A stretch of DNA of 46,401 bases from positions 1 to 46,401 of the forward strand of contig JAPLOZ010000105.1 in NCBI GenBank assembly GCA_026400435.1, given 5' to 3'. Made by a program: the position numbers and the translations under genes. Below are positions 22,754-31,728 of this stretch, piece by piece (within the stretch, counting starts at the first letter, position 1; every line of letters starts with the position of its first letter). The stretch is from Hyphomicrobiales bacterium. GTDB taxonomy: Bacteria; Pseudomonadota; Alphaproteobacteria; Rhizobiales; Rhizobiaceae. Under the pieces are notes generated by a model, which made no database searches, was not told the DNA's origin, and saw only the letters and a program-made list of their open reading frames with translations.

Positions 22754-25315
22754 ATGGCAGAGTTTCCGTCACAGGCGAAGGTCGTCGTCATCGGGCTTGG
22801 CGGCATCGTCGGCGCATCGGTCGTTCATCATCTGATCGACCGCGGCTGGGACGACATCGTCGGCATCGACAAGTCCGGCATCCCCACGGATATCGGCTCT
22901 ACCGCGCACGCTTCCGACTTCTGCTACATGACCAGCCACGATTTCCTGTCGTGCTGGACGTCGCTTTACTCGATCGATTTCTACGACAAGCTTGGTCACT
23001 ACGAGCGCATTGGCGGCCTGGAGGTCGCCCGCGTCGGCGACGATACGCGCATGGACGAGATCAAGCGCAAGGTGTCATCGGGCAAGGCGTTCGGCACGCG
23101 CGCGCGCCTGATCGAGCCGGCCGAGATCAAGGAGAAGTTCCCGCTGATCGAGGAGAGCATGGTGCAGGGCGGCCTGTGGGACCCGGATGCTGGCCTCGTC
23201 ATCCCGCGCTCGCAGACGGTTGCCGGAAAGCTGGTCGATCAGGCTGAGAAATCCGGAAAGCTGAAGGCGTTCGCCAACACTCCGGCGAAATCGCTGGTCA
23301 TCGAGAACGGCCGTATCAAGGGCGTGGTGACCGACCGCGGCACGATCCTTGCCGACTGCGTCGTCGTGTGCGCGGGCCTGTGGGGCCGCCTGATCGCGGA
23401 GATGGCGGGCGAAGACCTGCCGGTCATGCCCGTCGATCATCCGCTGACCTTCTTCGGGCCGTACGACACGTTCGCCGGCACCGGAAAGGACATTGGCTAT
23501 CCGCTGCTGCGCGATCAGGGAAATTCGGCCTATATGCGCGACACCGGCGATCCGACCACCGCCGAGGGCGGCATGATCGAGTGGGGGTACTACGAGGAGA
23601 TGAACCCGCGCCTGTGCCATCCGCGCGACCTGCTCGAAAAGCACCAGGCCCGGCTCTCTCCGTCGCAGCGCGACCTCGACATGGAACAGATCATCGAGCC
23701 ACTTGAGCGGGCGATCGAACTGACGCCCATCCTTGGCGAACTCGGCTATGACGAACGGCGCTCGTTCAACGGCCTGCTGCAGGTTTCGGCGGCGGGCGGC
23801 GCGTCGATCGGCGAGAGCCAGAAGGTACGTGGCCTCTGGTATGCCGTCGGCATCTGGGTGAAGGACGCTCCGGGATACGGAAAACTCGTTGCCGACTGGA
23901 TGACGGACGGGCGTACGGAAGTCGACCACGCTTCGATCGACTTCGCGCGCTTCTACCCGCACCAACTCACGGAAGCGTTCATCGAGGGTCGCTGCGGCGA
24001 GGCGGCGCAGAAAGTGTACAACCCCGCCATCCATCCGCGCGAACCCTATGCGACCGGCCGCAACATCAAACGTTCGCCCTTCTACGAACGCGAAAAGGAA
24101 CTCGGCGGCCATTTCATGGAACTCGGCGGCTGGGAGCGCGCGCATGGCTACGCCGCCAACGAGCACCTTCTGGAGAAGTACGGCAACCGCGTGCCGGTGC
24201 GCGAGAACGAGTGGGACGCCAGACATTTCTGGCGCGTCTCGAATGCCGAGCACCTGGCGATGAGCGAGGATTGCGGCATCGTCAACCTCAGCCATTTCCA
24301 CCTGGTCGACATCGAAGGCCCGGATCATGTCGAGCTGCTCGAATGGCTGTGCGCGGCCAGGATCGGCGGCGACGCCAACATCGGCAAGGGCATCTACACG
24401 CACTTCCTCGACGACGCGGGCATGGTTCGCGCCGATTTCACCGTCTTCCGGCTCGCCGACCGCTGCCGCCTGGTCAATGGCGCCGATGCCGGCCCCCGCG
24501 ACTTCCACTACATGAAGCGCGTGGCCGAAGATCGCGGCCTCGACGTCACCATTACCGACACGTCGGAGAAGTACATCACAATCGGCATCTGGGGGCCAAA
24601 CGCCCGCGACACCCTGAAGAAGGCCGTCGCCGATCCAGCAGGCCTCGATATCGAGAACTTCCCCTTCGCTGCGATCAAGCCGATCCAGATCGCCGGCAGG
24701 CCCGTCACCGCGTTCCGCATCTCCTATGTCGGCGAGCAGGGCTGGGAACTGCACATGCGCTACGAGGATGGGCTCGCCGTCTGGGACGCGCTGCGTGCGA
24801 CCGGCGTGATGGCTTTCGGCGTCGAAACCTATGCGAACTCGCGCCGCATGGAAAAGAGCCTGCGCCTCCAGAACGCCGATCTCCTGACGGAGTACAACCT
24901 GATCGAGTCCGACCTTGCCCGGCCAAAGGTCAAGGATGTCGATTTCCGGGGCAGGGAAAAACACCTCGAATACAAGGCGCGTGCGCACCAGCCGGCGATG
25001 CTGTGCACGCTGGTCATGACGGACAATACGGACTCGAAAGGGGTCGCGCGCTATCCGGTCGGGAACATGCCCGTCATGGATCGCGAAACCGGGGAGACGC
25101 TGGTCGACGAACTCGGCCGCCGGTCCTTCACGACTTCGGTTGCCTATGGTCCGACCATCGGCCGGAACATCGCGCTTGCCTATCTGCCGTGGGCCTACTG
25201 CCAGGAGGGCCGCAAGCTCGCGGTCGAGTATTTTGGCGAGACCTTCCCGGTCGAGGTCGCAAGCGTGGGCTACAAGCCGCTGTACGACCCCGAGAATCTG
25301 AAGCCGAGGAGCTGA
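22754..25315 (+). CDS. FAD-dependent oxidoreductase with GcvT domain, third, divergent paralogue
   Basis: 853-residue enzyme with the two-domain layout of dimethylglycine oxidase/dehydrogenase: DAO FAD domain, FAO_M middle, and GcvT C-terminal half from about residue 440 (ERAHGYAANEHLLEKYG, then SYVGEQGWELHMRYED). It is unlike the two paralogues at 6.8-12.9 kb. Its Rossmann loop reads VVIGLGGIVGASVVHHL, so the first Gly of GxGxxG aligns with Leu. The covalent-FAD region is GSTAHASDF instead of WHAAG, though the His is kept. It is monocistronic, with its own promoter. The substrate is presumably another N-methyl amine. Confidence 0.84.
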   Translation: MAEFPSQAKVVVIGLGGIVGASVVHHLIDRGWDDIVGIDKSGIPTDIGSTAHASDFCYMTSHDFLSCWTSLYSIDFYDKLGHYERIGGLEVARVGDDTRMDEIKRKVSSGKAFGTRARLIEPAEIKEKFPLIEESMVQGGLWDPDAGLVIPRSQTVAGKLVDQAEKSGKLKAFANTPAKSLVIENGRIKGVVTDRGTILADCVVVCAGLWGRLIAEMAGEDLPVMPVDHPLTFFGPYDTFAGTGKDIGYPLLRDQGNSAYMRDTGDPTTAEGGMIEWGYYEEMNPRLCHPRDLLEKHQARLSPSQRDLDMEQIIEPLERAIELTPILGELGYDERRSFNGLLQVSAAGGASIGESQKVRGLWYAVGIWVKDAPGYGKLVADWMTDGRTEVDHASIDFARFYPHQLTEAFIEGRCGEAAQKVYNPAIHPREPYATGRNIKRSPFYEREKELGGHFMELGGWERAHGYAANEHLLEKYGNRVPVRENEWDARHFWRVSNAEHLAMSEDCGIVNLSHFHLVDIEGPDHVELLEWLCAARIGGDANIGKGIYTHFLDDAGMVRADFTVFRLADRCRLVNGADAGPRDFHYMKRVAEDRGLDVTITDTSEKYITIGIWGPNARDTLKKAVADPAGLDIENFPFAAIKPIQIAGRPVTAFRISYVGEQGWELHMRYEDGLAVWDALRATGVMAFGVETYANSRRMEKSLRLQNADLLTEYNLIESDLARPKVKDVDFRGREKHLEYKARAHQPAMLCTLVMTDNTDSKGVARYPVGNMPVMDRETGETLVDELGRRSFTTSVAYGPTIGRNIALAYLPWAYCQEGRKLAVEYFGETFPVEVASVGYKPLYDPENLKPRS

Positions 25316-25465
25316 CCGGCGCACCCTTCGAACACTCGCCGGCACGCTTTGGGCGTCGTCCCGAGCCAGGGCAGGATCCGAAGCGCTGTTCCATCGATCG
25401 CTCAAAGCGGTGGATTCACGTCATTGTGAGGGGCGCTGCCCGCTCGACTGGCGCACATTTGGGCC

Positions 25466-26296
25466 ATGCAACGCATTGCCCGCACGATCTTTGCGGCTGC
25501 CGCCGCCATTTTCTCCGCTCCGGCATCGGCCGTCGAGCCCGTCGATGTCGAACTCGTGCTGGCCGTCGACGTATCGCTATCCATGTCGCCCACGGAACTG
25601 GATATCCAGCGCGACGGCTATGCCGCCGCGCTGACCGATGACCGGGTGCTCCAGGCGATATCGGATGGCGGCTTCGGCAAGATCGCCGTCACCTATTTCG
25701 AATGGGCGGGCGTGACTTCGCAACACATCGTCGTGCCGTGGACGATCATCGCAAACCGGGCCGACGCCGAGCGCGTCGCCGCCATGCTGTCGGCGCAGGC
25801 GCCCAACAGCGCGCGGCGTACCTCCGTCTCTGCAGCGCTGGAGTTCGGTGCGGATCTCTTTGCGGAGAGCGAGTATCGCGGATTGAAGCGCGTCATCGAC
25901 ATTTCCGGCGACGGTCCCAACAATCAGGGCGTCCCAGTCGAGGCGGCGCGCGACGCTGCTGTGGCCCAGGGCATTGTCGTCAACGGGCTTCCCCTGATGA
26001 CGACCGGCGGCGTTTCCGGCACCTATGACGTCACCAATCTGGACCGCTACTACAGCGATTGCGTGATAGGCGGCCCTGGAGCCTTCATGGTGCCGGTCAA
26101 CGACTGGTCGCAGTTCCCCGAAGCGATCCGACGCAAGCTGGTGCTGGAACTTGCCGGCGCCGACTCGCCAGCATGGCGGGCGGAGATCGAGACGGGTAGC
26201 CTTCCCGTCGTCCTTGCGCAGGCGCGGCCCGCCGCCGATTGCATGATCGGCGAAAAGATGTGGCGCGACCGAAGCTGGATGTGGGAGCAGCGCTAG
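25466..26296 (+). CDS. DUF1194 (von Willebrand A-like) secreted protein
   Basis: 276-residue protein with a signal peptide (RTIFAAAAAIFSAPASA) and a vWA-like fold. The MIDAS motif DVSLS is at residues 35-39, with SGDGPNNQG as the later metal/turn motif. Two cysteines in the C-terminal half (SDCVIGG, ADCMIGE) could pair. DUF1194 proteins are common in alphaproteobacteria and uncharacterised; they are probably periplasmic. It converges with the GlxA/GbdR-type regulator, with a four-base overlap at the 3' ends. No link to the one-carbon genes is evident. Confidence 0.8.
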   Translation: MQRIARTIFAAAAAIFSAPASAVEPVDVELVLAVDVSLSMSPTELDIQRDGYAAALTDDRVLQAISDGGFGKIAVTYFEWAGVTSQHIVVPWTIIANRADAERVAAMLSAQAPNSARRTSVSAALEFGADLFAESEYRGLKRVIDISGDGPNNQGVPVEAARDAAVAQGIVVNGLPLMTTGGVSGTYDVTNLDRYYSDCVIGGPGAFMVPVNDWSQFPEAIRRKLVLELAGADSPAWRAEIETGSLPVVLAQARPAADCMIGEKMWRDRSWMWEQR

Positions 26297-27294
26297 GCCG
26301 CGAGCAGTTGCTTTCTGTCCAGCCGCTCCTGCTGTGGCGATCGCGAATAAAGTTCGCGGTAGCATTTCGAGAAATGCGACGCCGAGACGAAGCCGCAGGC
26401 GACGGCTACCTCGACGACCGGCATGGATGACTGGATCAGCAGGTGCCTCGCGCGGTCGAGCCGGATCTCAAGGTAGTAGCGTGCCGGCGAACGGCCCATT
26501 TCGGTCCGGAACAGCCGTTCGATCTGCCGCCGCGAGAGCCCGACGTGATCGGCAACCTCGATCAGCGACAGCGGTTCGGAAAGATTTGCCTCCATCAGTT
26601 CGATGATGGAGAGTACCTTGCCGTTCTGGACGCCGAGGCGGGCCCTGAGCGGCAGGCGCTGGCGGTCGGTCGGGTTACGCACGCGGTCGGTCAGGACCTG
26701 CTCGCAGACCCGGTTCACGAGGTTCTCGTCGAAATCGTCGCCGATAAGCTTCAGCATCATGTCGAGCGCCGCGGTTCCGCCTGCACAGGTGTAGATGTTC
26801 TGGTCGACTTCGAAGAGGTCGGCAAAGACGTTGGCCTTCGGAAAAGCCTCCGAAAAGCCGGGCAGGTTTTCCCAGTGGATTGCGCAGCGCTTGTTGGACA
26901 ACAGGCCCGCCGCTGCCAGAACGTGGGCGCCGGTGCAAAGGCCGCCGAGCGCGACGCCGCGATTATACTCCTCGCGCAACCACGCAAATGTCGTGCGGTT
27001 GTTGTAGCTCTCGACGTTCAGCCCGGTGCAGACGATCACCATGTCCGGCCGGTCGGGCCCGGCCATCTTGCGCCGTTCGTCGTCGAGCGACGCGTTGACG
27101 GCGCATTCGACCCCGTTCGAAGCCCTGACGGGTCGACCGTCGATGCTGGCAAGGCGCCACTTGTAGGCGTCATAGCCAAGCATCCGATTCGCGGAGCGCA
27201 AAGGGTCAAGCGCGGTGGCGAACGCGATCATGGTGAAATCGGGCACCAGGAAGAAGACAAACGACCGTTTGTTCGGCTGTTTCGCGGCGTTCAC
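26293..27294 (-). CDS. GlxA/GbdR family AraC regulator with DJ-1/PfpI domain
   Basis: 333-residue regulator. The N-terminal class I glutamine amidotransferase-like sensor (roughly residues 10-185) has GLCTGAHVLAAAGLL in the nucleophile-elbow position and CAIHWENLPGFSEAFP. The C-terminal AraC DNA-binding domain shows SLIEVADHVGLSRRQIERLF and VEVAVACGFVSASHFSKCYR. The GTG at 27294 has GGGAG about seven bases upstream and is preferred over a GTG at 27345. Pseudomonas GbdR, of the same architecture, activates betaine, dimethylglycine and sarcosine catabolism. With soxBDAG and three demethylases nearby, a GbdR-like role is the best guess. Confidence 0.83.
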   Translation of the reverse strand: MNAAKQPNKRSFVFFLVPDFTMIAFATALDPLRSANRMLGYDAYKWRLASIDGRPVRASNGVECAVNASLDDERRKMAGPDRPDMVIVCTGLNVESYNNRTTFAWLREEYNRGVALGGLCTGAHVLAAAGLLSNKRCAIHWENLPGFSEAFPKANVFADLFEVDQNIYTCAGGTAALDMMLKLIGDDFDENLVNRVCEQVLTDRVRNPTDRQRLPLRARLGVQNGKVLSIIELMEANLSEPLSLIEVADHVGLSRRQIERLFRTEMGRSPARYYLEIRLDRARHLLIQSSMPVVEVAVACGFVSASHFSKCYRELYSRSPQQERLDRKQLLAA

Positions 27295-27451
27295 CTTAGG
27301 CTCCCAGCTGATACGATGACGCGAACAGGATGTCGCTATCAGCACAGCGCCATCAACAGCCCTTGCTTGTCAATGGGTGCGGGCTGGGCGTCGTCGCTAA
27401 ATTTGCGACATGGTCGCAATTTGGCCAGCGTCGGAGAATGGCTTTACCGGC

Positions 27452-27500
27452 AAAAGAAAACCGCCGCAGGCGCCAGGATCGTCCTGGGCCAGGCGGCGGC
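27452..27500 (-). terminator. rho-independent terminator of the 45-residue mini-gene
   Basis: On the minus strand a GC-rich hairpin (outer arms CGGCGG/CCGCCG at 27494-27499 and 27461-27466, inner arms CCAGGA/TCCTGG around a short loop) is followed by TTTTCTTTT. It lies 63 bases past the stop of the small gene at 27564. Confidence 0.75.
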
Positions 27501-27563
27501 TGCATGCAGGCAAGCGTCCTTGGGGGAGGCGCTCGAGCCTGCGCTACTCAAAGGCGCTGACGG

Positions 27564-27701
27564 TTATACGAGCGCCCCGAAGCGCGCGCCTGCCATTGCG
27601 CCGGTCTGACCGGGCATCGTGCGGCCAAGGCGCTGGCGCTCGAGGGCAGTGTTGAGGTTCATCGCCCGGCGGGCGCCGAAAAGGCGGGAAAGGAAGTTCA
27701 T
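27564..27701 (-). CDS. 45-residue basic small protein
   Basis: Encodes MNFLSRLFGARRAMNLNTAL followed by 25 more residues (ERQRLGRTMPGQTGAM, then AGARFGALV). It has an amphipathic, Arg-rich N-terminus and a Gly/Ala-rich tail. GGAGA lies seven bases upstream of the ATG, and a strong intrinsic terminator follows on the same strand. These are the signs that it is a real gene rather than a chance frame. It resembles the size and charge of DUF1127-type small proteins, and a DUF1127 gene is 340 bases upstream, but the DUF1127 motif itself is absent. Function unknown. Confidence 0.5.
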   Translation of the reverse strand: MNFLSRLFGARRAMNLNTALERQRLGRTMPGQTGAMAGARFGALV

Positions 27702-28040
27702 GACACGTCTCCATGCATCGGTGACACGGGGTGCCTTCGCTTGAAGGAGTGGGGCATCTCGTTGGGATGGCGCGGATATAGGCGCGGCTGCCGATTTTTT
27801 AAGCTGCAAAGCGAAGCGGCGAGACGCAAAAACGACATGGCGCGGCGGCGCAAAACTGTTAACGATTGGTAAAATCTAAATATTACAATAGCTTATGAGA
27901 GATTTTAACGCACCATGCGTCTTGTTCATATGCGTCATGCGACGCTTGCATGGCTCGTGGAGAGCTTCAATAGGATTGATGAAGGCCTGCCGGACGTCGG
28001 GGCAACATGCGGCAGGCCCTTTGGTTTGCGCGTCTCACCT
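27702..28040. other. gene-poor AT-richer spacer with one hairpin
   Basis: About 340 bases with no convincing gene. The part around 27840-27910 is much richer in A and T than the rest of the window, so it probably holds the promoter of the mini-gene at 27701. A 9-bp perfect stem (GGCCTGCCG 27984-27992, CGGCAGGCC 28010-28018, 17-base loop) sits 23 bases past the DUF1127 stop. It may act as a terminator or protect the 3' end, but it has no good U-tract on the minus strand. Confidence 0.4.
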
Positions 28041-28226
28041 TTACTTCGATCCCGCCCACGAACCGACGCCAAGGCGGTAAGCGCTGTCCTGCTCGAAGGC
28101 GCCGGGCCAGCCGATGTCCTTCTGGAGTTCCACGGGCAGCGAACGGATCGTCCTTTCGGTCTGGTGGCGGGCGCGCGCCGCGCTGAAGTCTGCCGCGATG
28201 CGTCCGAGCGATGATAAAATAGACAT
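28041..28226 (-). CDS. DUF1127 domain-containing small protein
   Basis: 61 residues starting MSILSSLGRIAADFSAARAR, with the hallmark ELQKDIGWP near residue 36, matching the conserved LxDIGL/W motif of DUF1127 (YjiS-like). The ATG at 28226 has AGAGGAAG about six bases upstream; the open frame reaching 28364 is not supported. Members in rhizobia and related bacteria are small Arg-rich proteins involved in RNA turnover and in phosphate and carbon metabolism. Role here unknown. Confidence 0.75.
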   Translation of the reverse strand: MSILSSLGRIAADFSAARARHQTERTIRSLPVELQKDIGWPGAFEQDSAYRLGVGSWAGSK

Positions 28227-28441
28227 AAGACACTTCCTCTCGTGATGGCCGGAGCATTGGCTGTTCCGGGCGGCCTCTCTACGGGCCTTCGGTTTCTGCT
28301 TCATTCCGCGTCTAGCGGTCACCTGTTTCGGCGGTGTTACCGTTTGGAGAACCTTCGATGACATTGACTATGCCGTCGCATTGGTGTTCAATCAAACGAA
28401 ATGAAATGATGGAATAGATAAGGAAAATTGAAGGCTCGCCC

Positions 28442-29282
28442 ATGAACGCCCCGCTCAATCATCCCTTGCCTCTGCTGGACCTTGACGTTCTGCGCACCTT
28501 TGTCGCCATCGCGGAAACCGGAAGTTTTACGACTGCGTCGTCCGCCGTTTTCCGCACGCCGTCGGCGGTTTCGATGCAGATCAAGAAGCTTGAGGACATC
28601 CTTGGGCGATCGGTCTTTTCGCGCGACGCCCGGTCTGTATCGCTGACGAGCGATGGTGAAATGCTGCTCGGCTATGCCAGGCGCATGCTCGCCATCAACC
28701 GCGAGGCCGTATCCAAATTCATTATCCCGGAGATTTCCGGTGTCGTGCGCATCGGCTCGCCGGACGATTACGGCGAGCGTGTGCTGCCGCATGTGCTGAA
28801 GCGTTTCGCGCAGTCGCATCCGTCGATCGCGGTCGACGTGATCATCGACCAGAGCGTCGATCTTCGCCGGCGCATGGATGATCGCGAACTCGACATCACC
28901 CTCGTAACGAAGTCGACGCGCAATCCGATGGCGGGCGCCGAGGTGCTGCTCACCTTCGATCTGGGAGGAGGGTTGCGCATGGCGGTCCGGCGCGCTCGAA
29001 GCGCTCGGCCGCGAGGGCCGCAACTATCGCGTCGCCTACATGAGCGCACACACCACCGGCCAGCGTTCCGCGATCATGGCCGATCTCGCGGTCGCGCCGC
29101 TGCCGAAATCGTTCCTCGGCAACGATATGGTCGAATTGTCCGGCGAGGATGGCCTGCCGGAGATCGGCACCTACAGCCTCGCTATGTTTGTAGCGACGGA
29201 CGCGACCGCGCCCGTCAAGGCCGCCGCCGACCACATCCGCGCGACCTTCGAACTCTACAGCAGCACCGGCCGCTGGGTTTGA
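28442..29282 (+). pseudogene. LysR family regulator, internally deleted and frameshifted
   Basis: The N-terminal winged HTH is intact (LRTFVAIAETGSFTTASSAV, then MQIKKLEDILGRSVFSRDAR), and the effector domain reads normally to AEVLLT near 28954. From 28956 the matching continuation lies in another frame: SIWEEGCAWRSGALEALGRE, then MADLAVAPLPKSFLGNDMVE, to a stop at 29282. Adding both parts gives about 279 residues against about 300 for the family. So about 20-25 residues of the effector domain plus frame are lost at one point. As written, translation would run on in the wrong frame to about 29389. Convergent with the RACo gene, three bases away. A sequencing or assembly deletion would look identical. 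Confidence 0.8.
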
Positions 29283-29285
29283 CCG

Positions 29286-31352
29286 TCAATCCCGCGCGCG
29301 TCGCGCAGCGCGATCTTCGCGCGAGCGGCGGCGCGGTGTTCCATCGCCGCCTTCGCCCTCGGCAGGCGCTTTTCGTTCGGGTAGCCTGACCACCGCGGCG
29401 AGTTTCGGAAACGGATCGACCTTGTTGGGCAGCGCCATCGCGTCGATGAAGAGCTGCTGGAAGCCGGGCTCCAGCGCCGTCTCGATCTTCTCGATCTTCG
29501 ACACTTCCTGCTCGATCTCGCGGCGGTGCTCGCGGTTGAGCAGCGCCATCAGCGCGCCCGTGCCTGCCGCGTTGCCGACAGCCTTCACCTCGTCGAGGTC
29601 GCAGTCCGGGATCAGGCCGAGCACCATCGCGTATTTCGGGTCGATGAACGAACCGAACGCTCCGGCGAAGCGGATCGTGTCGACCTCGGTGACGCCCTGC
29701 TTGTCCATCAGCAGCTTGATGCCGGCATAGAGTGCTGCCTTGGCAAGCTGTATGGCGCGGATGTCGTTCTGCGTCACCGTGATGCGCGGCTCGCCGTCGC
29801 GCAGCAGGTATGAAAATGTCCGGCCGTTCGGGATGATGCGCGGCGTGCGCGCGGCCAGAGCGCCGTCTATGACGCCGTCTTCCGAGATCAGCCCGCTGAG
29901 ATACATCTCGGCGACCACCTCGATGATCGCCGAGCCGCAGATGCCGGTCACGCCGGTGGCCTTGGCGGCTTCCTCGAAGCCTTCCTCGTCCGACCATTTG
30001 TCGACGCCGATGATGCGGTATTTCGGTTCCAGTGTGTCGGCATCGATCCGAACGCGCTCGATGGCGCCCGGCGCGGCGCGCTGGCCAGAAGAGATTTCCG
30101 CGCCCTCGAAGGCCGGGCCGGTCGGCGACGACGCCGCCACCACGCGCTGGCGGTTGCCAAGCACGATCTCGGCGTTGGTGCCGACGTCGACCAGAAGCAT
30201 CATTCGGTCCTGCCGGTACGGCCCTTCCGACAGCGTCGCGCCTGCGGCGTCGGCGCCGACATGGCCGGCGATGCAGGGCAGGGTGTAGAGGCGCGCGCCG
30301 GGGCTCACCTCGATGCCGATCTCGTGCGCCCAGAACTGCATCGAGCCTGACACAGCAAGCGCGAACGGCGCCTGGCCGAGTTCGGTCGGGTCGATCCCGA
30401 GGAACAGGTGGTGCATGATCGGGTTGGCGACGAACACGCAGTCGAAGATGTCGTGCCGGTCGATGCCGCTTTCGGCGCAGACCTTGCCGATCAGGTCGTT
30501 GACCGCGTCGCGCACGGCCTTGGTCATGGCGCCCTGTCCGTCCGGGTTCATCATGACGTAGGAGACGCGGCTCATCACGTCTTCGCCGTATCTTATCTGC
30601 GGGTTAGGCGCGCCGGCTGAAGCAACGATTCGGCCCGACAGCAGCGAGACGAGATGCATGGCGATCGTCGTCGAGCCGATGTCGCAGGCGATGCCGTAGG
30701 CCTCGTTCTTCAGGCCTGGATAGAGCGCGATAATGAACGGCCGCGACGATTCCATGTCGCGGTGGATCGCGGCGGTGACCGCCCAGTTTTCCTTGCGCAG
30801 GATCTTCTGGACCTGCGGCACCAGATAAGGCGCGACGAGCAGGTCCTTCCAGCCCCAGTCCTTGCCGAGTATCACCTTCAGCCGGTCGAGATCGCCGAGC
30901 GGTTTGTGCATGTCGGGCTCGTCGACCTCGACGTAGCACATCTGCACGGCCGCGTTGCGCTCGATGACGCGATCGCTTGCCGCCTTGCGGATGGTCTGCG
31001 CATTGATGACGGTGTCCTGCGGCACGTCGATGACGAGGTCGCCGAGTATCTGCGCCGAGCACGATAGGCGACGTCGTTCGGGCAGCCCGCGCACGCGCTC
31101 GTAGCGCTCTTCCTTGGCGCCCTTGGGCGAGATGTGGTCGTTGGACGAGACGATCTTGTGCTTGGCGAAATTGCCTTCCTGCACTTCGACCTGGCAGCGA
31201 CCGCAGGTGGCGCGTCCGCCGCAAACGCTCTCGACATAGACGCCGAGCTGGCGCGCGGCGTCGAGCACCGCCGTTCCCACGGGAAACCGACCGCGCTTGC
31301 CTGACGGCATGAACAGGACGAGGGGATCGGTAATGGTGGGGGGCGGGTTCAT
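29286..31352 (-). CDS. corrinoid activation protein, RACo/DUF4445 family (2Fe-2S plus ASKHA ATPase)
   Basis: 688-residue protein. The N-terminal plant-type 2Fe-2S domain has Cys44, Cys50, Cys53 and Cys98 in the C-x5-C-x2-C spacing (VCGGRATCGRC, then LSCSA). A linker and an actin-like ATPase domain follow, with ACDIGSTTIAMHL, LLVDVGTNAEIV and AVGNAAGTGA. The RACo/RamA-type enzymes use ATP to reduce inactive Co(II) corrinoid proteins back to Co(I). It is encoded downstream of the methyl-THF:corrinoid methyltransferase, as expected for a partner. The C-terminus is a low-complexity charged tail rich in Arg. Presence in a presumed aerobe fits a need for frequent rescue. Confidence 0.87.
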   Translation of the reverse strand: MNPPPTITDPLVLFMPSGKRGRFPVGTAVLDAARQLGVYVESVCGGRATCGRCQVEVQEGNFAKHKIVSSNDHISPKGAKEERYERVRGLPERRRLSCSAQILGDLVIDVPQDTVINAQTIRKAASDRVIERNAAVQMCYVEVDEPDMHKPLGDLDRLKVILGKDWGWKDLLVAPYLVPQVQKILRKENWAVTAAIHRDMESSRPFIIALYPGLKNEAYGIACDIGSTTIAMHLVSLLSGRIVASAGAPNPQIRYGEDVMSRVSYVMMNPDGQGAMTKAVRDAVNDLIGKVCAESGIDRHDIFDCVFVANPIMHHLFLGIDPTELGQAPFALAVSGSMQFWAHEIGIEVSPGARLYTLPCIAGHVGADAAGATLSEGPYRQDRMMLLVDVGTNAEIVLGNRQRVVAASSPTGPAFEGAEISSGQRAAPGAIERVRIDADTLEPKYRIIGVDKWSDEEGFEEAAKATGVTGICGSAIIEVVAEMYLSGLISEDGVIDGALAARTPRIIPNGRTFSYLLRDGEPRITVTQNDIRAIQLAKAALYAGIKLLMDKQGVTEVDTIRFAGAFGSFIDPKYAMVLGLIPDCDLDEVKAVGNAAGTGALMALLNREHRREIEQEVSKIEKIETALEPGFQQLFIDAMALPNKVDPFPKLAAVVRLPERKAPAEGEGGDGTPRRRSREDRAARRARD

Positions 31353-31377
31353 GCGCTCGCCTTGGCCTTCGTCGGCT

Positions 31378-31698
31378 TCATGTCAATTGCAGCTTTGTGT
31401 AGATCGTGACCGCTTTCAAAGCGATCACCAGGACAATCGAGTTCAGAACGACCATTGCGTTAGTCAGTTTTGCGCTGTTCTTGGTTCGGATGAGCCAGGC
31501 GAGAAGCATAGTCAGTGCTGTCAAGCCAACAACCAGAGGCAAAAGAACGAGTTTTCCGTTGCCGAAAAACGCCGCGAATTCAGCTCGATTCGGAAATACG
31601 AAATATCGGTAAATCAGAAAAAACGGAATCGCGAGCAACAGAGACCACCACCTCAACTTGAAGTCGAACGCGAGTGCGTCGAAGATCTTTTGGAGCAT
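31378..31698 (-). CDS. small three-helix membrane protein, low-GC, unknown
   Basis: 106 residues with three hydrophobic stretches: WWSLLLAIPFFLIYRYFVF, LVLLPLVVGLTALTMLLAWL and AMVVLNSIVLVIALKAVTI. I recognise no family. GC is strikingly low: counting two 60-base blocks gives about 47% (31381-31440) and 43% (31561-31620), against 60% in a nearby block of the RACo gene. No clear ribosome site precedes the ATG. It lies between the RACo gene and the methyl-THF methyltransferase gene, 25 and 30 bases from them, on the same strand, so it would be co-transcribed. Recent insertion is likely. Confidence 0.6.
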   Translation of the reverse strand: MLQKIFDALAFDFKLRWWSLLLAIPFFLIYRYFVFPNRAEFAAFFGNGKLVLLPLVVGLTALTMLLAWLIRTKNSAKLTNAMVVLNSIVLVIALKAVTIYTKLQLT

Positions 31699-31728
31699 TA
31701 GATCGCTTTTGCCCTGATCCGTTGTTTT

